DNA of 64,000 nt from Bacillota bacterium (GTDB taxonomy: Bacteria; Bacillota; Clostridia; Lachnospirales; Lachnospiraceae). The first letter of the stretch is position 1, and each line of letters starts with the position of its first letter. The notes beneath the pieces are model-generated. The model was given only the letters and a program-made list of their open reading frames with translations, was not told the DNA's origin and made no database searches. Both the position numbers and the translations under genes were made by a program. Positions 31,589 through 40,709 of this stretch are shown here, in pieces. The stretch covers positions 1 to 64,000 of the forward strand of contig JAEZOB010000027.1 of the NCBI GenBank assembly GCA_023414355.1, read 5' to 3'.

Positions 31589-33361
31589 TTAGTCCGTCAG
31601 GAGCTTTTCCTCCAGCCAGGCGTCGAGATGCTCATCGATGATGCCGAACTGTGCGGGACCGATATCCAGGAGGAATTTGTGAAAATCCTTCTCATTGAAT
31701 TTGGTACCCAGGGTCTTCATGGCTTTATCCTTCAATTCTGCAATTTCCAGATAACCGATGGCGTAGGGGAGATAGATTCCAGGTTCCTCAAGAAGTGTTT
31801 GATAGATTCGTCTGGCAGTCTTGGGATCTCCTATAAAGTTTTTCACATATTTGACGGTCTCCTTTTCGGTCCAGCCCTCGAAATGGATTCCGATATCCGC
31901 ACGGGCATACATGCAGAGGATTATGATGTTATTTGACTTTAAAAAATCCGCAAGGGCAGGATCTATTCCTGCATAACGGTAAGAGTATAGCTCAACATAG
32001 GTCGCCCAACCTTCATCATACCCGGTAAATTCAAGAATACTGCGAATCGGGGCAGGTTTGCAGTTTCTGAAGTACACGCATTGATATAAATGTCCGGGAT
32101 AGCCTTCATGAGCTACAGTAGTATAGATATAGGACAGGGTATCCTTATCTTTACCGTTGATGTAAATATCGTTGTTCTTAAAATCATCGAGCGGAGGAAC
32201 CAGGTACATGGCAGGACTTAAATATTCGGAAAGGGAGGTAGGGACATATTTAATGGTGCAGTCGACAGGAATAGCTTCCGGGAAATCCTTTCTTAAATCC
32301 TTCTTTAAGTCGGTTAGAATCTTTTTTGGGTCGGTAATCGGGAAGGAGGAGAATTTCATATAGCGCTCCATTAAGGTGGGCTTTGCAATAGTCAGTGCGG
32401 TGATGTCACCGATCCCCTTTGCGATAGCTGCATCCAGAGCATTCATCATCTCCTCCGGACTTTTGTCTGAACCGGTCTTTGATTTAATTAAGCATTGGTA
32501 GTAAACTTGCCCCTCGGGATAATAATACAAACCCTGAGCATTCGTACCCGTACCAAGGAGCTCCTTTAAGGTATTGCTCAGCAGCTGATAGGCGGGAATG
32601 ACGTATTTGGTGACAGCTTCGGCATTCGTTGCTTCATAATTAAGAATTTCTTCTTTCGTTAACCCCTGATATCCAAGAATTTTCTCATTAAAATACTGTA
32701 TCAGAAAATTTTCTTCGGGATTCGCAATAAAGGTCTCACATTGTTGTATGATTCTTTTCGCTACAGCATCACTCATGAAGAGCCCCTGCTTAGATTTCTC
32801 ATGTTCAAATTGCGCGATATCCTTAAAGTAATCATAGACGCAGGGAAGAAGCTCGAGATAGGTATCGATGTCATCCTTGCTATAAAAGCTGTATTCTGCC
32901 AGCAGGATAGGCAACTGCGCCTGAATTCCTGTTGTTGGCCCCAGGTTTTCATTGTAATAGTTATAATTACCGAGGGCCAGATTCGTCTCAAGATACTTTT
33001 GGACGATCTGATAGGTAAGCTGGTTCTCAGGGGATAGCTTCCGGCAGTTTAGTGTAGATAAGCGCTGCAGATAATTCTCCGACAAGCACAGATCCTGCTT
33101 CATTTGTCGAATACTGCATTCGCCAAGCGTTACCTCCATATCGGTAATACCATAATTCTCCGGATTGGCAAGAGAATAGTTTAAGGAAATTGAGTCAGAC
33201 TTTACCGCCTCGGTAAAATATTCTTTCATTAAAGCCTCAAAGTTGTTCTGAAGCTTATTCTGCCTTACATTACAGCCGGACAAGAGTAGCAGAGAGCATA
33301 GTAACAGACCGAAGAGGAGAATGCAGAACAAGCTCGGATTTTTACGAATTGTAGAGAACAT
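31589..33361 (-). CDS. DUF885 lipoprotein (putative metallopeptidase-like)
   Basis: 590 residues. A lipoprotein signal peptide (SLFCILLFGLLLCSLLLLSGC) puts it on the outer membrane face. The rest is one DUF885 domain of alpha-helical metallopeptidase appearance. HEGYPGH near His418-Glu419-His424 resembles an HExxx-type zinc site, and GYDEGWATYVELYSYRYAG downstream supplies a possible third ligand Glu. GKDKDTLSYIYTTVAHEG is also characteristic. A peptidase or hydrolase role is inferred from the family; the substrate is unknown. ATG 33361 is chosen since GGAGG lies 5 nt upstream within the alternative longer start at 33373. The plus-strand FliK-like gene is divergent. Confidence 0.88.
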   Translation of the reverse strand: MFSTIRKNPSLFCILLFGLLLCSLLLLSGCNVRQNKLQNNFEALMKEYFTEAVKSDSISLNYSLANPENYGITDMEVTLGECSIRQMKQDLCLSENYLQRLSTLNCRKLSPENQLTYQIVQKYLETNLALGNYNYYNENLGPTTGIQAQLPILLAEYSFYSKDDIDTYLELLPCVYDYFKDIAQFEHEKSKQGLFMSDAVAKRIIQQCETFIANPEENFLIQYFNEKILGYQGLTKEEILNYEATNAEAVTKYVIPAYQLLSNTLKELLGTGTNAQGLYYYPEGQVYYQCLIKSKTGSDKSPEEMMNALDAAIAKGIGDITALTIAKPTLMERYMKFSSFPITDPKKILTDLKKDLRKDFPEAIPVDCTIKYVPTSLSEYLSPAMYLVPPLDDFKNNDIYINGKDKDTLSYIYTTVAHEGYPGHLYQCVYFRNCKPAPIRSILEFTGYDEGWATYVELYSYRYAGIDPALADFLKSNNIIILCMYARADIGIHFEGWTEKETVKYVKNFIGDPKTARRIYQTLLEEPGIYLPYAIGYLEIAELKDKAMKTLGTKFNEKDFHKFLLDIGPAQFGIIDEHLDAWLEEKLLTD

Positions 33362-33528
33362 AGAAGCCTCCATTCTTAGGGACAGGGATTGAAGAATCCG
33401 GAAGGGATATCCTAAAATTTTAATTAATAATATTTATTCGGCCGGAAAGTGTATGAGAAGTGAATGAGACAAATTTCTGCTGTTTTATACTTATAGAAAT
33501 GGTTTGAGTCTGGCGGGTTAAGTTTTTC

Positions 33529-33555
33529 GACATTTCTTCCGAAATATTACTCAGA
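33529..33555 (+). promoter_or_regulatory. Sigma-D (sigma-28)-like flagellar promoter
   Basis: TAAG (33529-33532), a 15-nt spacer, TCCGAAAT (33548-33555). This matches the flagellar consensus TAAA-N15-GCCGATAT at most positions with exact spacing. It lies 90 nt upstream of the FliK-like gene. No equivalent was found directly upstream of flagellin, so this promoter may drive the whole block to fliS. Confidence 0.65.
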
Positions 33556-33645
33556 AGGATCGCGGTATCATAAAGACTAAGGAATGATCATCTATCAAGG
33601 AGGAAGGATGGTAATCCGGGAACCAATAGATAAGGATCGATTGAC

Positions 33646-36600
33646 ATGGATAAGAATATTTCATTAGGTACCCAAAATGGTAAAGTATCTTCTCAAAGTA
33701 TCCCACAAAAAATAGCTAAGGATAAGGCCTGGGAAGGCTTATTAAATAGGAAACAGGGTGAGCGGATAGTCGGTACAATCGTAGCTGTGGGCGAACAGGT
33801 TACGATTGATTTTTATGGACAGCAAGTGAAAGCCTTGAAGGAGATTTTGAAGAGTGCTTTGCCCGGCGAGGTCAAGACCTTTGAAGTGGTGAAGGTCAAT
33901 AAGACAGAGGTTGAACTTAAGCTTCTGGATAAAGATGCGATAAGCAGGAAGCAAACCATTAAGGCGAAGCTGATACCGAATAAGGACTGGGAGACTGTAC
34001 TGAGCCAGAAGGGGCAGAATGCAAAGCTTACAGAGAAGGAACAGCTGACAGAAGAGACGATGAGCAAGCTTCAGGAAATCAGCAATTCCTTTACGGAAGA
34101 GGATTGTGATGCTCTGGAGCGGGAGGGCTTCCCGATAGACACCATGACAGTCAGAGGGCTGTATCAGGCAATCAGCCGTGTAAAATCCGGACAGAGCAAA
34201 GAGGGATCAAATAGAAACGTTTCGCCGGAGAAGTTGACAGAAGAGGTTATTACAGCTAGGTTAAAGGAAGAGAACCTACCTGTTACCGAAAAAAATATCA
34301 CTGAGATAAACATTGCACTGACCCTGAGTGATACAGCCGGTCGTATGGACGATAAGACGGAACGGTTTCTGATTGATCAGGATATTGCTCCAACAATTGA
34401 GAATATTTACAAAGCATTTTACAGCGGAGGTAATAAGTCTGCCGAACAGAAGCAGGAATTAACTGAGACGGAATGGAAGGAGCTTTTACCACAGGTGAAA
34501 GCTGTGATACAGGATTCCGGCTATGAAGTGAACGACGAGAATTTACAGGATGCAAAATGGTTGCTTGAGAATAGACTTCCATTGACGAGTAAGACTTTCT
34601 CCTATAAAAAAGAGCTGGGAGAGATAAAAGGTAATGTGGATTCTGAAATGGTATTTGACCGGATTATGGAGGGCATGAAGCAGGGTGTCCTGCCTAAGAA
34701 GGTATCTCTGGATACCCAGGATGAAGCAGCATTACAGCAAACATTGTCAGAGATCCAAAGGATCAGCCCGGCGGCCGTAAGCTATGCAGTATTTCAAGGT
34801 ATTGATCTGACAATTAAAAGGCTGGCAGCAGTTCAGCAGGATATCAGTGTCGGTAAAATCAAGCTGGAGGAAATACAGACGGAGATAAGTAATGCAAATC
34901 AGCTTGTTGAAAAATCAAGAGCAACCACAGAGTACGCAAGGGAAGAGGTATTGGTTGAGAATGATGCAGCAGTCTTTGTTGATCGGGTTGGTGTAAAAGA
35001 TGAAACCCCATCAAAGAAAGCGGTTTCTACCGAAGACAGTGGTATACCTGAGGAAACTGTTGACGAAAAGAATGCTTCGGGAGTTTCCGCAGGAGAAACA
35101 GCTTCACAGGATAAGAATGAAAATGGGGGTAGTGCAGACACTGATCCTAATAAGCAGTATGAAGCCATCAGGGCACAAAGACAGATGGAGGAAATTCGTC
35201 TTAAGATGACACTGGAGGCTGCTTCACGGCTTGAAAAGAAAGGTATTTCCATAGAGACGCAAAAGCTTGAGAAGGTTGTTGAGGAGCTGCGCAGGCTAGA
35301 GAACAATTATTATCGTAAATTGTTTGACGAGGCAGAAGTTTCGGCAACGACAGAGGCGATAGAAACCTTAAAAACTACCAGCCGGAGTCTGGAGCAGTTA
35401 AGAACTATTCCTATCACGGCAATCGGAATGACGCTTTCAGAGCGCGGGACCCAGACGATTCCCGGCCTGTTGACCGAGGGGTTAAAGCTGCAAGCAGAGT
35501 ATGCTAAGGCAGGTACTGCATATGAGACACTGATGACTGTGCCAAATGCCGAATACGGGGATTCTATCCGCAAGGCATTTTTTCATATGGATACGCTGCT
35601 TGGTGAGATGAACCTGGAGAGTACAGAACAAAATCAGCGGGCTGTACGTATTCTTGGCTACAATCAGATGGAAATCACAGAGGAAAGCATCGAACAGGTG
35701 AAGGCATATGACAGTGAGGTAACAACCCTGATCAAAAACCTTCATCCTGCCGTAACAGTCAGAATGATCAAGGAGGGCTTGAATCCTCTGAATATGACGA
35801 TTTCTGATTTAAATAATAAGATTGCTACCATGAAGGAGGAGCAGGGAATCACCTCGGAAGAGAAATTCAGTACTTATCTGCATAAGCTTGAGAAGGAAGA
35901 GGGAATAACCCCGGAGGAGCGGAAATCTTATATCGGTATATACAGACTGCTCTATAATGTAGAAAAGTCAGACGGAGCAGCACTGGGTTCTGTCATCAAG
36001 GCTGATAGGGAGGTTACTCTGAGTAATCTGTTGACGGCAGTCCAAACCGGTAAGAAAGGCAGCCTAAATGCAATTATTGACGATGAATTCGGTACACTGA
36101 CGCAGATGACCCGGAGTAAAGAAAGTATAGCGGAGCAGTTAAGCGGTTTTAGGAAAGACTCTTCGGATCTACAGGAGCAGACGATTGCGAAGGAAGTCCA
36201 AATGGAGGAGCAGACCAGATATCTGGATCGGATACTCGGGCAGATTACAGAGGAGTTGTCACCTGATAAGCTGACAAAACTGGCTCAGGAGTACTCACAG
36301 ACGAATACCGGCAGCAATACAACGACCGGAAAATCCTCTCAGACAGGAAGTACGAAGGATGTCTGGAAGGTGATTAAGGATATTCCTGCGGAGGAGCTTC
36401 TGCAGAAGCTTCAGCAAGAACCGGTAAATGATTCGGTAGAGGACGGGATGTATGCACAGAAGGTACAACAGCTTCGTGAGCTGTGTGGGAAAGCAGAGCA
36501 GTCCATCCGGTTCTTGAATGATTTCCAGATGAGCGCTACACCACAGAATATTACTCTTGCCAATCATATTTTAACCAATGGGACTTCACCGATCGTAAGA

Positions 36601-37293
36601 CTTCTAAAAAAACAGAGTGAAAACGAGACTGAAAATTTAGCAGATGGTATAAAGGAATTTACTGAATTATCCGATATTATTAACGATAAGTCTTCTATGA
36701 ACGAGACCTATGAGTCTTTAGAAGAGAAGGCAAAGCTGATACTTGAGAGAGCATGCTCTGAAGAGACCTTGGACAGTCAAAGATTGACAGAGCTTAGGAA
36801 TACCGTATTACAGATGTCATTCTTACGTACCATGGCTGACAAAGAATTCTACCAGATACCGATACAAACCTCTAATGGAGTTACGAATATCAATCTTACC
36901 ATCCTTCGAGGGAGCGAGATGAGCGGAAGAGTATCGGCAACATTACATTCAGAGCAGCTTGGTGATATCAAGGCGGAGTTCTCGTTAAAGCAACAGACGC
37001 TGAAAGGCTTTATCAGCTGTGACAGCCGGAGAAGCATGGAGAAGCTTCAGGCGAACTTTAATGAGATAGAAAAGACGGCACAGGACAACAATATAATAAT
37101 AAAGCAAATGGATTTTGGTATATCAAATAGGGAAAATGACACCTACAGTTATCAAAATCCGGAAAACGGACAGCAAAATTCAGAGATGAATAACCAGACG
37201 GAACGGTTGCTGTACCGAATAGCGAAGGCCGTCGTACAGACAGTACGGCTGGCTGAGGACAGTGAAGATAAAGGTTCTCTTGCTGTCTCATGA
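33646..37293 (+). CDS. Very long FliK-like flagellar protein (DUF6240-type)
   Basis: 1215 residues, hydrophilic, no signal peptide or TM. The C-terminal ~100 residues resemble the FliK/hook-length control fold: INLTILRGSEMSGRVSATLH, then LGDIKAEFSLKQQTLKGFIS, then EKLQANFNEIEKTAQDN. The N-terminal 100 residues form a beta-rich domain (GERIVGTIVAVGEQVTIDFYG). The middle contains several copies of a short helical motif of the form [G/D/N]-x-[P/A/V]-[I/V/P]-T-x-x-[N/T]-[I/V/L] (for example LPVTEKNITEINIAL, IAPTIENIYKAFYSG, YEVNDENLQDAKWLL). There is also a coiled-coil stretch near 520-560. It matches what I know as DUF6240, a Lachnospiraceae family next to flagellin. A hook-length ruler or related export role is inferred. 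Flagellin starts 130 nt downstream. Confidence 0.75.
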   Translation: MDKNISLGTQNGKVSSQSIPQKIAKDKAWEGLLNRKQGERIVGTIVAVGEQVTIDFYGQQVKALKEILKSALPGEVKTFEVVKVNKTEVELKLLDKDAISRKQTIKAKLIPNKDWETVLSQKGQNAKLTEKEQLTEETMSKLQEISNSFTEEDCDALEREGFPIDTMTVRGLYQAISRVKSGQSKEGSNRNVSPEKLTEEVITARLKEENLPVTEKNITEINIALTLSDTAGRMDDKTERFLIDQDIAPTIENIYKAFYSGGNKSAEQKQELTETEWKELLPQVKAVIQDSGYEVNDENLQDAKWLLENRLPLTSKTFSYKKELGEIKGNVDSEMVFDRIMEGMKQGVLPKKVSLDTQDEAALQQTLSEIQRISPAAVSYAVFQGIDLTIKRLAAVQQDISVGKIKLEEIQTEISNANQLVEKSRATTEYAREEVLVENDAAVFVDRVGVKDETPSKKAVSTEDSGIPEETVDEKNASGVSAGETASQDKNENGGSADTDPNKQYEAIRAQRQMEEIRLKMTLEAASRLEKKGISIETQKLEKVVEELRRLENNYYRKLFDEAEVSATTEAIETLKTTSRSLEQLRTIPITAIGMTLSERGTQTIPGLLTEGLKLQAEYAKAGTAYETLMTVPNAEYGDSIRKAFFHMDTLLGEMNLESTEQNQRAVRILGYNQMEITEESIEQVKAYDSEVTTLIKNLHPAVTVRMIKEGLNPLNMTISDLNNKIATMKEEQGITSEEKFSTYLHKLEKEEGITPEERKSYIGIYRLLYNVEKSDGAALGSVIKADREVTLSNLLTAVQTGKKGSLNAIIDDEFGTLTQMTRSKESIAEQLSGFRKDSSDLQEQTIAKEVQMEEQTRYLDRILGQITEELSPDKLTKLAQEYSQTNTGSNTTTGKSSQTGSTKDVWKVIKDIPAEELLQKLQQEPVNDSVEDGMYAQKVQQLRELCGKAEQSIRFLNDFQMSATPQNITLANHILTNGTSPIVRLLKKQSENETENLADGIKEFTELSDIINDKSSMNETYESLEEKAKLILERACSEETLDSQRLTELRNTVLQMSFLRTMADKEFYQIPIQTSNGVTNINLTILRGSEMSGRVSATLHSEQLGDIKAEFSLKQQTLKGFISCDSRRSMEKLQANFNEIEKTAQDNNIIIKQMDFGISNRENDTYSYQNPENGQQNSEMNNQTERLLYRIAKAVVQTVRLAEDSEDKGSLAVS

Positions 37294-37310
37294 TCCTAAA
37301 GTATTTCGGC

Positions 37311-37386
37311 CACACGGAGGTTGCTGAACTATAGACAAAATCTATACAAAGAATAATATCGTGCAAACCATCATTTCACGGAGGGG
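37311..37386 (+). promoter_or_regulatory. GGA-rich flagellin leader (possible CsrA sites)
   Basis: The leader holds cacacggagg (37311-37320), cacggaggggga (37377-37388), and further GGA at 37389 and 37420 near the ribosome site. CsrA binds paired ACGGA-like motifs in the flagellin leader of B. subtilis. No csrA or fliW gene is in this window, so this is a prediction from motif spacing only. Confidence 0.35.
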
Positions 37387-37422
37387 GATGGAGCCAGAAC
37401 AGAAAGGGATTAGGTGATAGGA

Positions 37423-38994
37423 ATGAGAATCAACCATAATATCGCGGCTTTGAAGGCAAACAACCAATTAGCAAAAACAAATAATATATTAGATAGCAGC
37501 TTGGAGAAGCTATCCTCCGGCTTTAGAATTAATAGTGCGGCCGATGACTCTGCTGGACTGGCAATTTCAGAAAAAATGAGAACGCAGATCTCCGGCCTGG
37601 ATCAAGCCTCCAGAAATGCTTCTGACGGTATCTCTGTCATTCAGACAGCAGAAGGAGCCATGATCGAGGTTGAATCGATGCTTCAGAGAATGAGAGAGCT
37701 GGCGGTACAATCTGCAAACGGTACCTATACCTCGCAGGATCGGGATGCGATCCAGTCTGAAATTGATCAGTTAAATCAGGAAATCCAAAGAATTTCAGAT
37801 ACAACAGAGTTCAATACCATGAGCCTATTGAATGGTAATATAGACAGAAAATCTTTCTCCAGCAATAATATGGTGAATCTGGTGGCATTATCAGATACAG
37901 TTGATGTAGGCACCTATGATATTAAAGTAACCCAGGACGCGAGGCAGGCAGTTGTCTTAGGCGCTGAGACAAACTTTCCGACGACAACTCCACCGCTGAT
38001 AGCGCAGGAGGGTACGATTAACATCAATGGCGAGTCAGTAGCAATTAAACAAACTGACAGTATGGATCAAGTTTTTGAGAAAATCAGAAACGTCTGCGAC
38101 AGTGTGGGAATTAATGTATTTGCGACAAATAAAACAATAAGTAATACAAATGCAAATGCTGTGGATAATGCTGGGTATACATCTGAGACATTTGCGGATA
38201 CTACACGATTGGTATTTGTATCCAGAGAATATGGCTCTACTAGTTCCGTAAGAGTATATTGTGATAATCAGGATCTGTGCGATATATTAGGTTTAACAAT
38301 CGAAGGAGCTGAAGAGAATGGAGTGGATGCTACTGCAGAGGTAATAGTAGGTGGCGCTAATAACTCTTCGTTTAAACAGACAGCAACGGTATCCTCCAGC
38401 GGTAATAAGATTACAGTGTCCGACAGCAATAATTTCTCCATGGTATTCGAAGCAAAGCCCGGAACAAGGGGAACAATTTTTACAGATAAAGTTATAACAG
38501 CTTCTAATGCGGCAGCATCAGCACCCGTAATTGTTGACCCTTCTGTACCGACTCCGGCTACTCCGGATACCTTATTAACAGTAACAGTACTCGATGCCGG
38601 TCCGATGGATCTTCAGATTGGAGCAAACGAAGGGCAGACGATGGCGGTCAGAATTCCTGAAGTATCACCGGCTACACTAGGTATTGATAAAATAAATATC
38701 GGTACAGCAAAAGGTGCGCAGGAAGCAATCGTTTTACTGGATATCGCTATTAATACAGTATCCTCTATTCGTTCCAAGCTCGGTGCTTACCAGAACCGTC
38801 TGGAGCATTCCATCTCCAACTTAGATACTACCTCAGAGAACATGACAGAGTCCTTATCCCGTATTTCCGATGTGGATATGGCAGAGGAGATGGCGAACTA
38901 TACACAGAAGAACGTACTTGCACAGGCAGGTACCTCTATGCTGGCACAGGCGAACCAAAGACCTCAGACCATCCTCAGTCTCCTTCAGCAGTAA
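37423..38994 (+). CDS. Flagellin
   Basis: 523 residues. The N-terminal D0/D1 domains are classical (MRINHNIAALKANNQL, LEKLSSGFRINSAADDSAGL, DGISVIQTAEGAM). The C-terminal D1/D0 domain is SIRSKLGAYQNRLEHSISNL ending MLAQANQRPQTILSLLQQ. The variable middle from about residue 175 to 410 is large for a clostridial flagellin and rich in Thr, Ser, Asn and Asp. It includes a Pro/Thr-rich hinge (VDPSVPTPATPDT) and likely carries surface-exposed D2/D3 domains. It is secreted through the flagellar export apparatus without a signal peptide. ATG 37423 follows aggtgatagga; a GTG at 37414 would add three residues. It is followed by fliS. Confidence 0.95.
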   Translation: MRINHNIAALKANNQLAKTNNILDSSLEKLSSGFRINSAADDSAGLAISEKMRTQISGLDQASRNASDGISVIQTAEGAMIEVESMLQRMRELAVQSANGTYTSQDRDAIQSEIDQLNQEIQRISDTTEFNTMSLLNGNIDRKSFSSNNMVNLVALSDTVDVGTYDIKVTQDARQAVVLGAETNFPTTTPPLIAQEGTININGESVAIKQTDSMDQVFEKIRNVCDSVGINVFATNKTISNTNANAVDNAGYTSETFADTTRLVFVSREYGSTSSVRVYCDNQDLCDILGLTIEGAEENGVDATAEVIVGGANNSSFKQTATVSSSGNKITVSDSNNFSMVFEAKPGTRGTIFTDKVITASNAAASAPVIVDPSVPTPATPDTLLTVTVLDAGPMDLQIGANEGQTMAVRIPEVSPATLGIDKINIGTAKGAQEAIVLLDIAINTVSSIRSKLGAYQNRLEHSISNLDTTSENMTESLSRISDVDMAEEMANYTQKNVLAQAGTSMLAQANQRPQTILSLLQQ

Positions 38995-39029
38995 TAACCC
39001 ATAGTATGCATTAAGGGAGGAATAAGGAT

Positions 39030-39509
39030 ATGAAGAAGGAAACAATCAAAGATTATACATTCAGAGTAACACAAGCTTCCCAAAGCGAGCTTACCGTTAT
39101 CCTGTATGAGATGATTCTGACGGAAATCAAGGAAGCAAAGGAAGCCTATGAGGCCGGAAATCTGGAGGCTTTTGATAAGGAACTAAAACTGTCACAGAAG
39201 TATGTTACTGAGCTTCAGGCAAGTTTAAATTATCAGTATGCAATTTCATATGATTTGATGAGCTTATATCTTTATGTAAATAAACGGATCATAACTGCAA
39301 TCATGCGCAGGAATCCACTGACTTTAGATAGTGCAGAGAGCGTTATGAAAAAGCTGCTGGTCGGCTTCGAAGGTGTCAGCAAGGCAGACAAACGGGGGCC
39401 GGTAATGCGTAATACGCAGCAAGTCTATGCAGGCTTAACCTACGGTAAAGGTTATTTGAATGAGACCAATATCGATCCAAGCAATAAAAGCCGTGGGTTT
39501 ATAGCATAA
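39030..39509 (+). CDS. fliS: Flagellar export chaperone FliS-like
   Basis: 159 residues, all-helical. YTFRVTQASQSELTVILYEM and the long amphipathic helices that follow match FliS. FliS binds the C-terminal D0 region of flagellin in the cytoplasm and prevents early polymerisation. The ATG follows GGGAGGAATAAGG, 35 nt after the flagellin stop, so the genes are co-transcribed. The C-terminus (GYLNETNIDPSNKSRGFIA) is longer than in typical FliS of about 130 residues. A long hairpin follows at 39591. Confidence 0.87.
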   Translation: MKKETIKDYTFRVTQASQSELTVILYEMILTEIKEAKEAYEAGNLEAFDKELKLSQKYVTELQASLNYQYAISYDLMSLYLYVNKRIITAIMRRNPLTLDSAESVMKKLLVGFEGVSKADKRGPVMRNTQQVYAGLTYGKGYLNETNIDPSNKSRGFIA

Positions 39510-39590
39510 AAGCTACTACAAAAGATAAAAGGAAAAATACATAAGAATAATTAATACACATAAGATTAATTAATATACCGAAGAGAAGAC

Positions 39591-39704
39591 AGGCTGTTTT
39601 AAAAAGTAATTGAATAAAAGCGAAAGGATTAGCATTCCCATATAATGAGTAAGGGAAGCTAGTCCTTTCGCTTTATATGCGTTATTGCACTTTTGGAACA
39701 GCTT
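39591..39704. repeat. Long hairpin element at a convergent junction
   Basis: Arms of about 50 nt: the left runs from aggctgttttaaaaagtaat through agcgaaaggattagc and attccc; the right is gggaagctagtcctttcgct running to ttttggaacagctt. The inner 16 bp (agcgaaaggattagc) are nearly perfect. It lies between fliS and yaaL and can terminate both. Its ends (CTGTT...AACAG) resemble those of the elements at 15702 and 61149. Confidence 0.85.
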
Positions 39705-39726
39705 TTTCTAGTCAGGTAGAGTAAAT

Positions 39727-39948
39727 TCAATTCATTGAAATCTTTTCATAGGCTTTTGCCTGCTTTAAAAGAAAGTGGTATCGGTTTTGTATGGCATTCA
39801 GTTCATAGATGCAGCTGTCGATCAAATCAGGATCAACGACATTTTCAAAATTTGAATAGGCAGATTCCAGAGCAAGCTTTGTTTTATTGATTTCGTTTAT
39901 TAGCATAGTCATTTCTTTTGGAGGTCTTTTCTTTGTTAATAGTGGCAT
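39727..39948 (-). CDS. YaaL-like small protein (DUF2508)
   Basis: 73 residues, helical, starting MPLLTKKRPPKEMTMLINEI and containing IDSCIYELNAIQNRYHFLLK. This matches the DUF2508/YaaL family usually found between recR and bofA in spore-forming Firmicutes. Here it is on the strand opposite to the BofA gene. Function unknown. The start follows gatggtgaagaa. Confidence 0.82.
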   Translation of the reverse strand: MPLLTKKRPPKEMTMLINEINKTKLALESAYSNFENVVDPDLIDSCIYELNAIQNRYHFLLKQAKAYEKISMN

Positions 39949-40169
39949 TTCTTCACCATCCCTGTTCTGTTAGCATGAGACGTTTCATGAAAAGATACGT
40001 CTTTCTCTGTTTTGAGCAATCTACAGAAGTATTGTGCGTTGTTTGATATTAGTATAGTCAATTAAATTGGGTTTTATTCTATGTTTTAGCATAAAATGGA
40101 TAGCAGGTCATATAATGGATTAGGATTATTCTGAAGAAACAAGCAGTTAGGAGAAGGGAAGGGAAGAGA

Positions 40170-40442
40170 ATGAACAGTACTATTTTTATCATAGTCATCA
40201 TAATTAGTACGGTTTTTATCATCGGCTGTGTCATCAAGCAAAGACCGGATCTGATTCTGGACTTTATTGTACGGGCTTGTTTTACAACCGCAGGAATCTA
40301 TGTATTGAATCTTGTGATGGGAATCCAGGGATATTCTCTGACTGTCGGAATTAACGGAATCACGGTGCTTAGTGGTGGACTTCTTGGATTACCGGGTTTC
40401 TTACTAATGTATGGTTTATCCTTTTATTACTTGAGGAGTTAA
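40170..40442 (+). CDS. BofA-family protein (pro-sigma-K processing inhibitor type)
   Basis: 90 residues, almost entirely hydrophobic, with three predicted TM helices (about 4-22, 33-52 and 62-87). The family signature is RACFTTAGIYVLNLVMG and the Gly-rich GITVLSGGLLGLPGFLLMYG. In B. subtilis BofA holds back SpoIVFB-mediated pro-sigma-K processing in the outer forespore membrane, which supports a spore-forming host. TATAAT at 40111-40116 lies 54 nt upstream with a weak -35. The start follows AAGGGAAGAGA. A terminator lies at 40535. Confidence 0.87.
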   Translation: MNSTIFIIVIIISTVFIIGCVIKQRPDLILDFIVRACFTTAGIYVLNLVMGIQGYSLTVGINGITVLSGGLLGLPGFLLMYGLSFYYLRS

Positions 40443-40534
40443 TATTGTAGGCTATCCTTATTCATTGGAGACTATAAATAAATTTCATTGTGCAAATAGG
40501 AAAATTAATTCAATAGAATTTGGAAGTATGCCAA

Positions 40535-40558
40535 AAATAAACCGGATTCGGTTTATTT
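40535..40558 (+). terminator. Terminator hairpin after the BofA gene
   Basis: A perfect 10-bp stem, aaataaaccg / cggtttattt, with a gatt loop. Its A/T-rich arms supply the U-tract. It sits directly before the promoter of the pilus locus. Confidence 0.8.
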
Positions 40559-40560
40559 AA

Positions 40561-40589
40561 TTGACAGAAACTTACTTATCCTTTACTAT
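40561..40589 (+). promoter_or_regulatory. Predicted promoter of the Tad pilus locus
   Basis: TTGACA (40561-40566), a 17-nt spacer, TACTAT (40584-40589). It lies 120 nt upstream of the first pilus gene and right after a terminator. Confidence 0.75.
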
Positions 40590-40709
40590 GCATTTATGGT
40601 AATCATTTCTAACGACAGATTGGTACTCTGTCTCTGAGCATCAAAAAATCCACCCATCTATTCCCGCTATTATCCCATGATCTATATTATTATCCGGAGG
40701 AAGCCAAAA

